In this document: positions 22,937 through 32,871 of the stretch, piece by piece
How the letters are laid out: every line of letters starts with the position of its first letter
Numbering within the stretch: the first letter of the stretch is position 1
Source: Thozetella sp. PMI_491
Taxonomy: Eukaryota > Ascomycota > Sordariomycetes > Chaetosphaeriales > Chaetosphaeriaceae
Direction: 5' to 3'
NCBI GenBank assembly: GCA_021432635.1
Contig: MU270106.1
Span: 154,399-218,398, forward strand
Length of the DNA: 64,000 bases
Program-made: the position numbers and the translations under genes
The notes under the pieces: model-generated
The model's database searches: none
Told to the model about the DNA's origin: nothing
The model's input: the letters and a program-made list of their open reading frames with translations, nothing else

Positions 22937-24282
22937 CTAAGCTGAAACGCTATCTACCCTCTGGACAATCATTGCGCTCGCCGCACCACCACCATTACAG
23001 AGACCCACAACGCCATACTCGCCCACCTTGAGCTGATGGACGAGCGTTGTCAGGATGCGGGAGCCGGAGCTTCCCAGTGCATGACCCAAAGCGATCGCCC
23101 CGCCTAGCACGTTCATCTTGGTCGTGCCCTCCAGCCCCAACAGCTTCTCGGTCACCCTAATGACGGCGGCAAAGGCCTCGTTGACCTCCCATAACGCGAT
23201 ATCATCCTTCTTCAGGTTCGCGCGCTGCAGCGCAATCTGGATAGCCTTGCCCGGGGCGATGGAAAAGTCGATGGGATCCACCGCGGCGTCGGCGTAGGAC
23301 ACGATTCTGGATAGCACGCGAGAGCCCTTGCCGTACTTGGCGGCCAGGTCGGCCGAGACGAGCACCAGCGCGCTAGCACCGTCGTTCATGGAGCTGGCAT
23401 TGGCGGCCGTGACGGTACCCGAGCCGTCCTTCACGAAAGCCGGCTTCAGCGTCGGCAGCTTGGCCTCGTCCAGGTTCTTGTAGCCCTCATCCTCCCGCAC
23501 GACAATCGTGCCCTTCTTTCCCGGGACCGAGACAGGTGTGATCTCGTCGTCGAATCGGCGCGCCGCCCACGCCTTCTGGGCGCGCTTGAAGCTGCGGACG
23601 GCATAGGCATCCTGGTCCTGCCGCGTGATGTTGAATTGCTTGGCTGAGTGCTCCGCGCAGTTTCCCATGTGGAACTGGTTGTAGACATCCCATAGGCCGT
23701 CCTTGATGAGGCCATCCTCCATATTGATCTGACCGAAATTGGGGTTCTGACCCGCCCGCGGGATGTAATATGGAACCCGCGACATGCTTTCCATGCCGCC
23801 TGCGATCTCGGCGTCGGACAGACCGAGGGCGATGTTCTGTGAGGCGAAGATGACCGCTTTCAGCCCCGACGCGCACACCTTGTTTACGGTGACGGCCTCG
23901 ATGCTCGTGGGCAGGCCGGCGAAGATCATGGCCTGCCTGGCAGGGGCTTGGCCTTCGCTTGCCTGCAGGACATTGCCCATGTACACATCCCGGATGTGTT
24001 CTATCGGGATGTTTGACTTGGACAGAGCGGCCTTGATGGCTGTGGCACCTAACTGAGGGGCGGGTATGGATTTGAAGGTGCCATTAAACTAGACCATGTA
24101 AGCGAACCGTCCAGTTTGTGCTTCATAATAGGAATAGGAATCAGAGTGCTGACTTTAGCTGTTGGCGTCCGCGCCGCAGAAATGATGTAAACCTCCCTCC
24201 CCCGCCGCCATGAGTCTGTTGCAGGTGATAGATGGCCACCAACTTGTGCAAGGCGGGCTCCGGCTGTCTGGTGGTCACCCAT
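22937..24282 (-). CDS. Acetyl-CoA acetyltransferase-type thiolase
   Basis: Thiolase that cleaves (or makes) a 3-oxoacyl-CoA. Exons 24282-24154 and 24088-22937; 426 residues. Exon 1 gives [14 protein letters not shown], joined across a 65-bp intron (donor GTCAGC) to [15 protein letters not shown], the normal thiolase start. The nucleophile is in NKVCASGLK (about residue 115); the other catalytic residues are in [20 protein letters not shown] and [10 protein letters not shown]. The first about 30 residues before EVYII have no family counterpart, so the true start may be a further upstream exon. Tail-to-tail with the acyl-CoA synthetase 294 bp away. It could perform the last step of a 3-oxoadipate-type route; a general acetoacetyl-CoA thiolase is the alternative. 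Confidence 0.88.
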
Positions 24283-24594
24283 TGTTCTGATAATATTATG
24301 TGTCCTCGTGATGCCGTGGTGTAGTAGCGCTGCAGCTGGTCAGAGGTGGGAGATACGCTTCTACCAAAGTTGATAAGACAAATTCGCAGCAAATAGTCCG
24401 CCCCCTGTATAATACAATCTAGGTAAATTTCTCGCAACAGGCCGCGTTGCACCCCTTGCTACTGGGATGAAGGCGGTCTTGGCGAGACCGGCTGCTTGCA
24501 TAGCGCGGGGACCCCGCATTAGCGAACCTGGAGACCCCATAATCCGTCGTCTCCGTCGCTTGTCGGCTACTGGTACTCCGAAGTGGCCCACGCT

Positions 24595-24628
<34 letters not shown>

Positions 24629-24823
24629 AGTGTTAATCGACCGCCCGAGCCTCCCGATGCTCGGATCTGGCTTCAGATAGCCATGAACACATGGTCGAGG
24701 CCATAATCTTGGCAACCTAGCCGCAGACATGCGACCCAACACGGATGGTGTAGGCGTTGTAGAATCTTGGCGCGAATTAGGCTCGAAACATGTCATTACT
24801 GAAGCCTGCAGTCTTACAAACTT
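24283..24823. other. Intergenic region with a long poly-C run
   Basis: Upstream flank of the thiolase gene. Apart from the poly-C run listed separately I see no gene. The SDR remnant starting at 25177 loses similarity before reaching this region. Confidence 0.4.
24596..24628. repeat. Homopolymer of 33 C
   Basis: Thirty-three consecutive C bases, flanked by GCTA and AGTG. Such a run is rare in fungal DNA and unstable; its exact length may be a sequencing or assembly artefact. Confidence 0.9.
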
Positions 24824-25177
24824 TCATGTACCAGGGACTACATCTGGGCATTGGCCATTCAAGGAGACCGGCATAGTCATGGTGAATTTTGGGCCCCTAC
24901 GTCTTTGTTTGGGGTCAGGCTTCAAGGTGGTATCGAGCGGGAAGATCACGATGCTCGGCGGGCTCTTCAGGGCAGACTTGACAGTCTCAAAGACGGAGGG
25001 GATGGAGGCAGGGTCCGAGATATCGGTCTTGATAGACAGATATCCCTCCGGGGTCGTGCCAGGCGTGGCAGACCGAGAGATCACCGCAACTGAATATCCA
25101 GAGCTGGCCAACTTGGCGGCCACCGAAGTGCCGACGCGGGCACCGTAGCCGAGGATGAGAGCAATCTTGGAACTCAT
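24824..25177 (-). pseudogene. Truncated short-chain dehydrogenase/reductase
   Basis: The first about 90 codons read as a normal SDR N-terminus: ALILGYGARVGTSVAAKL (Rossmann fold), VAVISR, GYLSIKTDISDPASIPSVF and SIVIFP. After that the similarity ends, and no catalytic Tyr-x-x-x-Lys can be found on this strand before the poly-C run. The start ATG (25177) and reading frame are intact, so the break is a 3' truncation, not decay from the front. It could once have been part of the neighbouring catabolic cluster. An alternative, that an intron leads to a missed second exon, is possible, but I found no SDR sequence downstream. Confidence 0.65.
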
Positions 25178-25510
25178 TGCGGTTTAATTTTCGAGGCTCG
25201 TGTTCTTGCGAGTTAATGCTGATGGTTTGTAGAGGAGGACTTGCAGGCTTCTCAACGCCGTTGTCTAGGCCTTCTATAGATCTTTGCACATTCCCAAGTA
25301 TGCGATCCTCTCCCACATATGGGGCAGCGACACCAAAGAGGTCATCTAGCAAAAGCTCAATGATAGCACCGGCCAGATATACTCTCCATTGGCGGTTGCA
25401 CTGTATTTTGATGATATCTCCTTCCACAAGCTTCTCCATTTCCAAGACCCATTCCAGTGACTGGGGAGATGTAAAGATATAATCTAGCTTGTGAAAATAG
25501 ATCGCGAAAG

Positions 25511-25736
25511 CCTCTGGAACCTCGGAGCTCTAGGCTCCGCGGAACATCTTCCGTGGGCCCTGAGAATCATGTGAGATCTATCTGGGAGCCCTCAGGAGCT
25601 AGGAGCCCTGGGCTCCGCGGAGCATTTTCCGGAGACCCTAAGCATGTGATATCTCTTGGGACCCCCCAGGACCTAGGAGCCCTAGGCTCTGCGGAGCATT
25701 TTCCGCGGACCCCCAATATCATGCGAGATCTCTCCG
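25511..25736. repeat. Three imperfect tandem repeats of about 75 bp
   Basis: Three diverged units in direct order, each with the core GGCTC[C/T]GCGGA followed by CAT(T)TTCC, a run of C and (C)ATG[T/C]GAGATCT-like sequence. The core occurs at 25533, 25611 and 25685, so the period is 78 then 74 bp. No coding meaning is seen. Confidence 0.8.
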
Positions 25737-25749
25737 TACGTGGGCGCTA

Positions 25750-26031
25750 GGTCAACTACGGCTCGTTGACGTCCAGGTCGGCGCGCAGTTCTCCGAGATC
25801 ATCTCGGTCTGCGACAAGTTTGCATTGGAGGCGCTGCCGGGGCTACAGACAGAAAATGCGAAGAAGCAGAACGAGTTTTTGGTCGATCAGATTGCCCGCC
25901 TGCAGCAGATGAAGGCCGAGCTGAATTCTATCGAGACAGGCGCCTCAGTCCCTGATCCACCGATACTATTCAAGGCGGCGTTGCCACAGATTCTTGATAG
26001 TAGAACGCCTGCGTCTCATTTGTGCTTGTGA
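25750..26031 (+). pseudogene. Fragment of a coiled-coil coding region
   Basis: An open frame without a good start reads GQLRLVDVQVGAQFSE, then a Lys/Gln/Glu-rich helix (NAKKQNEFLVDQIARLQQMK) and ends at 26031. It may be the last exon of a lost gene, entered by the acceptor-like CTAG at 25747-25750. Family unknown; could also be chance. Confidence 0.3.
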
Positions 26032-26065
26032 GAAAGAAATCACAACTACATAACCCCGCGAATTC

Positions 26066-27598
26066 TTAAATTCCTAGTCCTGTGGCAACTACTTCATTGC
26101 AGCGGTCTAAAAAGCTCACCACCGTCTCTTGATCGTGCCAGGCCTCATTGTACGCAGCGCTTAGACAAAGCTCTCCCCTGTAAGTGCCCAGGAATAGGCC
26201 GAGACCATTACCAAGCTCCTCGCCGGTTACCCAGGGGTCGTACGCCTGGATGGAAGTGCGATCTGGCTTGATGAGGTTGTCGACGAGACCCATGCTGGAA
26301 ATAGAAGCCGACGGGTCCTCGGCAGGAGGCGGCACAGGGCGCGTGGTAGGGTCCACACCTGGCTCAGGCAAAGGCAGCGGACGTTCACCCCAGATGAAAG
26401 GTGCCAATTGGGGATGCTCAACATCGTTCCGCACCTCCTCGTAGAAACTGACCATCACTTCCAGGATTCGCAGAAACTCCGCTTTGCGCTCCGGAAGGTC
26501 AATGGTCACCCCAGCCGCGGGCAGTGCCATCTCTACGACCAGCGCCTGGCCGGAGACTGAGTGGTAGACTGCAGCGGCGTGCTTTGCCGTATTGTAGGGT
26601 TCAACACAACTCTGACGTTCGTTGCGCAAGATGTATCGAACATATTCGGCTGGCATCGTCTCGGCCCCGCGCTCCTGGAGGTCGCGGAGAACGATCGCGA
26701 TCGCAGCATGGTAAGCATGGGTAACTGTGGCGTTGCGCTCCTTGCAAGTAGCTATCAATGCCGCCGTCTGGTCCCTGGAGAGCGTGACAGCTTCTCGCTG
26801 ATGTTGGCCGGGGCGCGTGCTACCGCGCTTATACGGCAAAGTGAGTATTCTGACGCCGGGCTTCTCCTTCGCGGCAGCCGCCTTCTGCACAGTCATCTCA
26901 GCTAGCCGCTTCTTCTGAGTCTCGGAGAGTTGTGGCGGGACGTTTGCGGCAATGCGATACGAAGGGCTCAGGTTTTTCACCTCAGAGCCATCCAGCAACG
27001 GCCCGCGGTACATGTCGCCGTCCACGTTGGCCTGATCAACCAACCTAGACAAGTTATCAAACAGAAGCAGCGTCCCTATCCCATCCATTATATCATGAGG
27101 GGACCGGATAACCAAATCTCTTCGCACCTCGGCGGGACCAGATGCAGGACTCAGCACAAACAAGGTAGGGAGGTCCGGGAATGGCGGGTCGCTGTTAGCC
27201 CACTGGGCTCCTGTCTGGCCGGTGCGTATGTGCACAAGAGTATTATTGAGCCATGTGTTCTGCTCGGCGTCGGTTCTGCAGACGTTGTAGACCTTTCGTA
27301 GCTTGTTGTCATCGGAGTTCTGAATGACCTGTGCCGCCACCGTCGGGCATTCGTAACGTAGGGAGAGCCACGCCTGCTTCAAAGCGTTGTCCAGTCGGTG
27401 GTTTGCTTGTTCTTGAGTTTGTCCCTCGGGTATCGCGGCGGTGATGGTCATGTGGCCAGTAATGAAGAAGCCCTGGCGACCGCTTCCGGAAAATAATCTG
27501 GCAAAGGCGAAATAGAAGTGCTCAATCTCGTCCACAGAGCGCCCCCACACGCCTGGCGATGTCTCTCGCCAGATCAGGTCGTCGTAGCTCGTCGTCAT
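26066..27598 (-). CDS. Condensation/BAHD-type acyltransferase
   Basis: Acyl-CoA-dependent O- or N-acyltransferase of the chloramphenicol-acetyltransferase superfamily as found in fungal secondary metabolism; 510 residues, one exon. The catalytic motif HxxxDG is present as HDIMDG (His168, Asp172), and the C-terminus has the usual NEAWHDQETVVSFLDRC. The start is the ATG at 27598, the first in the frame. Members of this fold include trichothecene 3-O-acetyltransferases and polyketide-tailoring enzymes, but no polyketide, peptide or terpene synthase gene lies in this window, so the acceptor cannot be named. It stands alone between remnants and repeats. Confidence 0.72.
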   Translation of the reverse strand: MTTSYDDLIWRETSPGVWGRSVDEIEHFYFAFARLFSGSGRQGFFITGHMTITAAIPEGQTQEQANHRLDNALKQAWLSLRYECPTVAAQVIQNSDDNKLRKVYNVCRTDAEQNTWLNNTLVHIRTGQTGAQWANSDPPFPDLPTLFVLSPASGPAEVRRDLVIRSPHDIMDGIGTLLLFDNLSRLVDQANVDGDMYRGPLLDGSEVKNLSPSYRIAANVPPQLSETQKKRLAEMTVQKAAAAKEKPGVRILTLPYKRGSTRPGQHQREAVTLSRDQTAALIATCKERNATVTHAYHAAIAIVLRDLQERGAETMPAEYVRYILRNERQSCVEPYNTAKHAAAVYHSVSGQALVVEMALPAAGVTIDLPERKAEFLRILEVMVSFYEEVRNDVEHPQLAPFIWGERPLPLPEPGVDPTTRPVPPPAEDPSASISSMGLVDNLIKPDRTSIQAYDPWVTGEELGNGLGLFLGTYRGELCLSAAYNEAWHDQETVVSFLDRCNEVVATGLGI

Positions 27599-28251
27599 TG
27601 CCAACAGAGACGCTATTCACAGTAGACAGAACTTTTGGTTTTCGGTGCACGATAGGATTCGACGTGGCAAGGCAAATAATAAATTAACTACGCAAATAAC
27701 ATGACTTGGCAAGGGGGGCTAGAAAGGGCAGCTAATATAAGGGTCGTGACAGGACTTGGGACCCTGTGCTTCCCCACCTCCGCGCGGATTATCCTCGGGT
27801 GCGCTATGTCAGGTTTCTACTTCGCCTCATGCAATATTTCTCCAAGGTTTCTCCGCTTTGGGGGTCAAGTGATCGCCTAACACGGGCCGGTATACCGACC
27901 AGGTGCATAGCATAGGGCATAGCAAGAGACACGGGGTTAGTTAGGCTTACATGGAGAGCAGGCCCGTCTAGGCTCGGGAATCCAATGTTCAACTAGTTCC
28001 CAACACAGACAAATATGATACAATCCAACGTACCCGAGGATGTGCCGGGGAGAGACAATGCCCAGCTTTGCTGGGACAGCTAGGCCCCCAAAGTGCTAAG
28101 AGAAGCAAGTATTGTGTGCAAGGCGCTAGATCGTCCCTAGAACCTGCATGTCACTACGGCCTGGCTTCTGACTGGGGACCGAAATTTTGCCGCTCTAGAA
28201 ATTCCATGGAACAGAGGAATTCGGTACATTGGAAAGTGTTGACCACGACGA

Positions 28252-28506
28252 CTATATAGAGTCACCGGTTGATATACTCGGCCGGCTTCCCATCGTGATT
28301 GTTCCAGCTGGCCGGCGCAGTGGACTACATTGCACGTGGCCGCGACGCCACCGTCGAAGCGGGTCGCGTATTCCACCATCCACCGCGAGCTCGTGCTGAA
28401 GGCCGGGTGGTCGGTGTTCATTGAGCTGGGCACCGCTCGCCAGCGCATAGTCCTGGTAGGAAGTGTTATAGATAGTGGAGATGGTGTCGTCAGCAAAGGT
28501 GCACAT
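28252..28506 (-). pseudogene. Unidentified coding remnant with a frameshift
   Basis: One minus-strand frame reads TISTIYNTSYQDYALASGAQLN, after which the protein-like sequence continues in another frame as TDHPAFSTSSRWMVEYATRF and GGVAATCNVVHC. The jump between frames near 28420 suggests a frameshifted piece of a once-coding exon. I do not recognise the family. Confidence 0.35.
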
Positions 28507-28637
28507 CTAGTAATTAGTGAATATTCCAAGAGCGAATGCTCTTTGAAAGGAAGTAGTTTCTGGTACCTGCCTTCAGCTGTCGCTCTGTCTTCTCCTCGCG
28601 ACGGACGACCAAACGGCCATGGTCGAACTCTTCTGCG

Positions 28638-28952
28638 CTTCAGTATTTTTACGTTGCCCGTATTATGCTCAACGCCCCAGCACTTGGTTTAAGCAACACT
28701 GGTATGTTTTAACGTCTGATCCCTATCTGCCATGCCGCCACTGGCTAACAATTTTTCTAGTCTTCTTTTTGCTGGAACTGGAACCCTCATCTATGTTCTA
28801 GTTTGTTTTCTTGTCCCCGAGACTAAAAGGGATGATTCTTTGGTGAGCTTGATGAACTTTTTGCGCGCAAAATTCCTGCTTGGAAATTTGCCGAGACAAA
28901 GGTGGACGTGGCGGAGCACTCAAGCCAACAGGAGCACAGGGAGGCGTTGTAG
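28638..28952 (+). pseudogene. 3' remnant of an MFS sugar transporter
   Basis: Reads as the last part of an MFS sugar porter: a first piece LQYFYVARIMLNAPALGL, a still recognisable intron (GTATGT donor near 28701, acceptor TCTAG near 28761), AGTGTLIYVLVCFLVPETK, then LGELDELFARKIPAWKFAET and a stop at 28950-28952. These pieces are in different frames: at least one frameshift lies in the T-run after the acceptor and another between PETK and LGELDE (extra bases near 28830-28845). The first ten helices are missing. Clearly non-functional. Confidence 0.7.
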
Positions 28953-29917
28953 GGAACAGTACTCGGTAGTCCTTAGGCGCTAATAGTAGCTTTTGTTTTC
29001 TTCAAGATCCATTCAGCGTATAGCGGCTAAGCAACCATCAATGAATTCACGTAGTCACTCCCAAGCGCAACTCCTAATCTCCGAGTTCGGTCTCATTGAA
29101 GGAGAAAATCTATGTCGGAAACAAGCCAACAGAATTTAATGTTGTGTCAATTAAATATTGTGAGCTAATGGTTTCATATTGCTCTCTCGCTGCGAATTAA
29201 CAAGCTTTTATGTATATATGAGCACAGAGCCTGCCACCTTTAAGGTAGTACAGTGCTCAACTTTGATAAGGCGAGTTCAGCTTTTGGCTAGTCTCGAACA
29301 CGTCTCCCGCTTCGAAACAGCCATCAACCACCACGAATACGGAGGCATTGAACCCAGGCCGGCTCGCTTCTACAAGGCGGAGGCAATAGGACATTGTACG
29401 CTGTAGTAAGACACCAGCTGTTGCCGTCGGATATAATCTGGCCTAAAGGAGAAAATAATAGTGACGCGCGTCGCAGAGCTTTCCTATCGACATATTTGAG
29501 GCACTTCTTAAACTGCTAGTCAGAGGAGGGGTTGTGTAGAAGCGCCATCGCTAATCGGCAGTTGGTATGTATTCTTGCCAAGCCTATTTTATGTGCAAGA
29601 CTTGTGGTACTGCGGCGGAGTCCGCCAACCGAACACGAGAAGCTGACAATACTATCTGCAGTGCAACCTAGGCCTCAATCCCCGCGTCGTACAAACACTG
29701 TGCGCGGCTGCCGAAGTTACACGGAATATCTCTTTCCATCGCCGCATTCACCTTACGGGTAGCACGGCATTGCAGAATCGTATATGTTTCCTAGTGTGTT
29801 TCTAAGCGGCCCTCAACAACTTCACTCGGTTGTGGGATGATCATGTTAAATTCTCATGAATGCATTCGAACTTCCTGGAGTAAATAAAAAACCTTGTACT
29901 TAAGAAATACTCTCTAC

Positions 29918-32053
29918 ATGGCGACTCGTAAACTAGGCCTCTTGCCTATTATCGTCCTGACGGCATCCCTGGCGTGTTTACATGCAGGTGCACTACCGCA
30001 TGATTCATCTTATGACTATGTGATAGTCGGAGGAGGCACAAGTGGTCTCGTACTAGCCAACCGATTTAGTGAAGATCGCAAGGGTAAGTCTGGAGAAGCT
30101 TGAAGGTGATGCGAACAAAGGAGGTCGCCCCATACGCTGACCACTACTTGTACAAGTCACGGTCCTTGTGGTTGAGTATGGTGACTTTGAGAACACCTGG
30201 GACACAGCTTTACCATACAATGCCAATTTTAACCACCCAGCTGTCATGTTCAACATCACCTCGGCTCCGCAGGCTGGCCTGGGAAATCGGACATCCACGG
30301 TGCCGGCCGGCGCCGTGGTTGGCGGTGGGTCGGCCGTGAATGGAATGACTTTCGACAGAGGGTCCAGAGCGGATTATGATGCGTGGGAAGAACTGGGCAA
30401 TCCCGGATGGGGATGGGAAAGCCTATTCCCTTACTTCAAGAAGGTCCGCAATGTGATCAACTTTCCCGCTCTCTGAGGAGTTTCGGCTGAGAATTGTGTA
30501 GTCAGAGACGCTATCGCCGCCCCCACAGGCTTACCAAGAAGCATATAACTTTACATGGGAGCCTCATGACTATGGATACGGTCCAGTCCAGGCCGGATTC
30601 CCTCGTTGGCAGTGGCCAAACACTCGTAAGCTTTGGAACACTTCTACCTTGCCTCTTCTACTTTCCAAGTAGCTCATACCGAGAAAGCAATGTCTCGAGC
30701 AGCATACCTAGACGCCGGTATACCGTGGCGGGACGACGGAGGTGCGGATGGGAATAATGTCGGGCTCGCCTGGATCCCTGAAAACATTGACCCGAACAAC
30801 GTCACTCGGTCCTATTCGCGCACTGCATATTACAACCCGGCAGCAAGCAGGAGTAATCTCCGTTTACTAACTAACAGCTATGTATCAACAATCATTCTAG
30901 AGCGAGGAACAGCCAAAGGTGTTAATATCGTTAGTCGTCAAACGGGCGAGCTGTCCATTGCGAGAGCGAAGGAAGAGGTGATACTTGCAGCAGGATCCAT
31001 CCACACGCCGCAAATATTGCAGCTAAGCGGTATTGGACCTGAACCGGCCCTTCGGTCATTGGGGATAAAACCTAACGAGAACTTGCCTGGCGTGGGTGCA
31101 AATTTCCAAGATCATCCGACGACTCGCATGTCCGTCAATTGTAAGTGCTACGGATGAGGCCTGGATGTGTCTCGCCTGAAAGCAAATTCCTAATCAGTAT
31201 TATAGATACCAGTCAATTGCCAGTAAATCCTACTATTCTCTCGAATGCGACCTATTATGCTGCTGCTTGGGCCGAATATTTGGCCAACCGTACTGGGCCC
31301 TTGACACAGGCCCATGGCCAGCTCATCGCCTTCCTCTCACTCCAACAGCTTACGCCCGACTACCAGACGATTGCGGCGTCTCTGATAGCCCAGAATGCGA
31401 CGGCCTACCTCCCGGCAATCTACTCAGCCGAACCGAGTCTGCTGGCAGGCTTCCTCGCCCAGCGCGCCATCCTCGCCTCTCGGTTCAACGCCCCGAATGC
31501 AGCTGTTCTCGAGAGCCTGCACACCAACGGTGTCCTACAGCCTGCCTACGCGTTGCAGAAGCCTGTTTCACGAGGCACCGTCCTCGTGAAAAGTACCTCT
31601 CCAAACCCTCAGGATGCAGCACCGGTAGTTGATTGGCACACGCTGTCGAATCCCACCGACGTCGAGCTTGCGATTTTGGCTTTCCGGTTTTCGCGCCGTA
31701 TCCTCTCGGCTCCTAGCTTAGCCCCCCTCGGGCCGGTAGAGACAGTCCCAGGGCCGGGGGTGACGTCGGATGCCGACATAGAAGCGGCGCTGCGGCTGAA
31801 TATCATGGTCCCGTCGTTTGCTCACCCCTGCTGCACGGCGGCGATGATGCCGCGAGAGCTAGGCGGCGTGGTGGATTCACAGCTGAGGGTTTATGGGGTT
31901 GATAAGTTGAGGGTTGTCGATGCCAGCATCATGCCGCTGATTCCTGCAACTCATCTCCAAGAAACCGTATATGCAGTAGCCGAGAAGGCTGCGGATATTA
32001 TCAAGGCTTCGAGGGTATTCGGAGATTCAGCTTCTAGCACGGAGCCTCTCTAA
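29918..32053 (+). CDS. Secreted GMC oxidoreductase
   Basis: FAD-dependent glucose-methanol-choline oxidoreductase, probably secreted and acting on sugars or aryl alcohols. Exons 29918-30083, 30157-30443, 30502-30625, 30670-31140, 31206-32053; 631 residues. An N-terminal signal peptide (hydrophobic core LPIIVLTASLACLHAGALP) precedes DYVIVGGGTSGLVLANR, the FAD-binding motif. Further marks: VVGGGSAVNGM, EVILAAGSIHTPQILQLSGIG, HPCCTAAMMPRELGGVVDSQ, and VVDASIMPLIPATHLQETVYAVAEKAADII with the active-site His in ATHLQ. Intron 2 starts with the unusual GTCCGC; the acceptor at 30501 is chosen because it restores SETLSPPPQAYQEAYNFTWE, typical for the family. Intron 3 is only 44 bp. The gene appears intact despite decayed neighbours. 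Confidence 0.85.
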
Positions 32054-32871
32054 ATGTGGATGGATTCCGGGTATCAGCCGCCTTAGGAAGCTTGGAAATT
32101 CGACAACTCAGTTAAACAAGCTAACATATGCTCGCTCTGACTAATATTCTTCGACATTGCCCGGGGACATACAGTGTAACAAGAGTGAGAGCTAGGCAGA
32201 TCATAATATGTATGAATCCATCTACATTTCCAAGATGCGGTGAGGAAAGGAGGTGAAGCAACACGCGGTGTGTTGTCGGAACGACCCAATTCTACCAGTT
32301 TTTATAGCTTACATCCCCACCTACTGAATAATTCTCCCCTGGAATAGAACACTCATTTGCGGCGTTTGGTAGATAAACCAACTACCTAGCATAAGTATCT
32401 ATATGCATGTCTACCAGCTCAAGCCGCTCTGCGCCGTTATTCGGCAAGGTTTAGCTGTGCCGCTTGCCACGCTGCAGCCAACAGCCTATTACGAATGCAG
32501 CCTTCGAATTGTGGCGTGGGGGTTCCTGTCTGGCGTCACATCGGCGTCGTGGTACCCGGCACTCGAGCTGTTAGTGCTGGCACTCAAGAGCCCGCCGCCA
32601 CCTGGGTCGAAGCTAAACGGTAGCCCAGCGAGATCTCATCAACCGAGCCGATTCGCCACAGTTACATTATGCTCGCTCAGGTAGACCGTATCGAACTAGT
32701 ACCCTATTTCGAAGACGTGCAGGTTGAAAAAGGGTGGAGCCAAACAATCTGTATACCTACCCAGGTAGTTAATATAGTGAAATATTCTACCAATAGACGT
32801 CTAGCTTTCCTAGCTGAAATCTTTCTAGACTGGAAAATTCCTCTCGAAATTCCGAGTGAGAGTTTTGCACA
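32054..32871. other. Intergenic region between GMC and HET genes
   Basis: 818 bp between two convergent genes. Short open frames only; no motif recognised. Confidence 0.45.

Larger units (their letters stand above)
25178..26065. other. Repeat-bearing intergenic region
   Basis: Contains the tandem repeat at 25511-25736 and a short coiled-coil-like coding fragment at 25750-26031, both listed separately. Otherwise no gene. Confidence 0.5.
27599..29917. other. 2.3-kb stretch of gene remnants
   Basis: Looks AT-richer than the clusters on either side. It contains two broken coding remnants (28252-28506 minus; 28638-28952 plus) and no intact gene. The last about 900 bp lead into the GMC oxidoreductase gene. 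Confidence 0.5.

Noticed and set aside
24596-24628. Poly-C run as a telomere, origin or regulatory element
   Set aside because: A pure homopolymer with no associated repeat; more likely an unstable tract or sequencing artefact.
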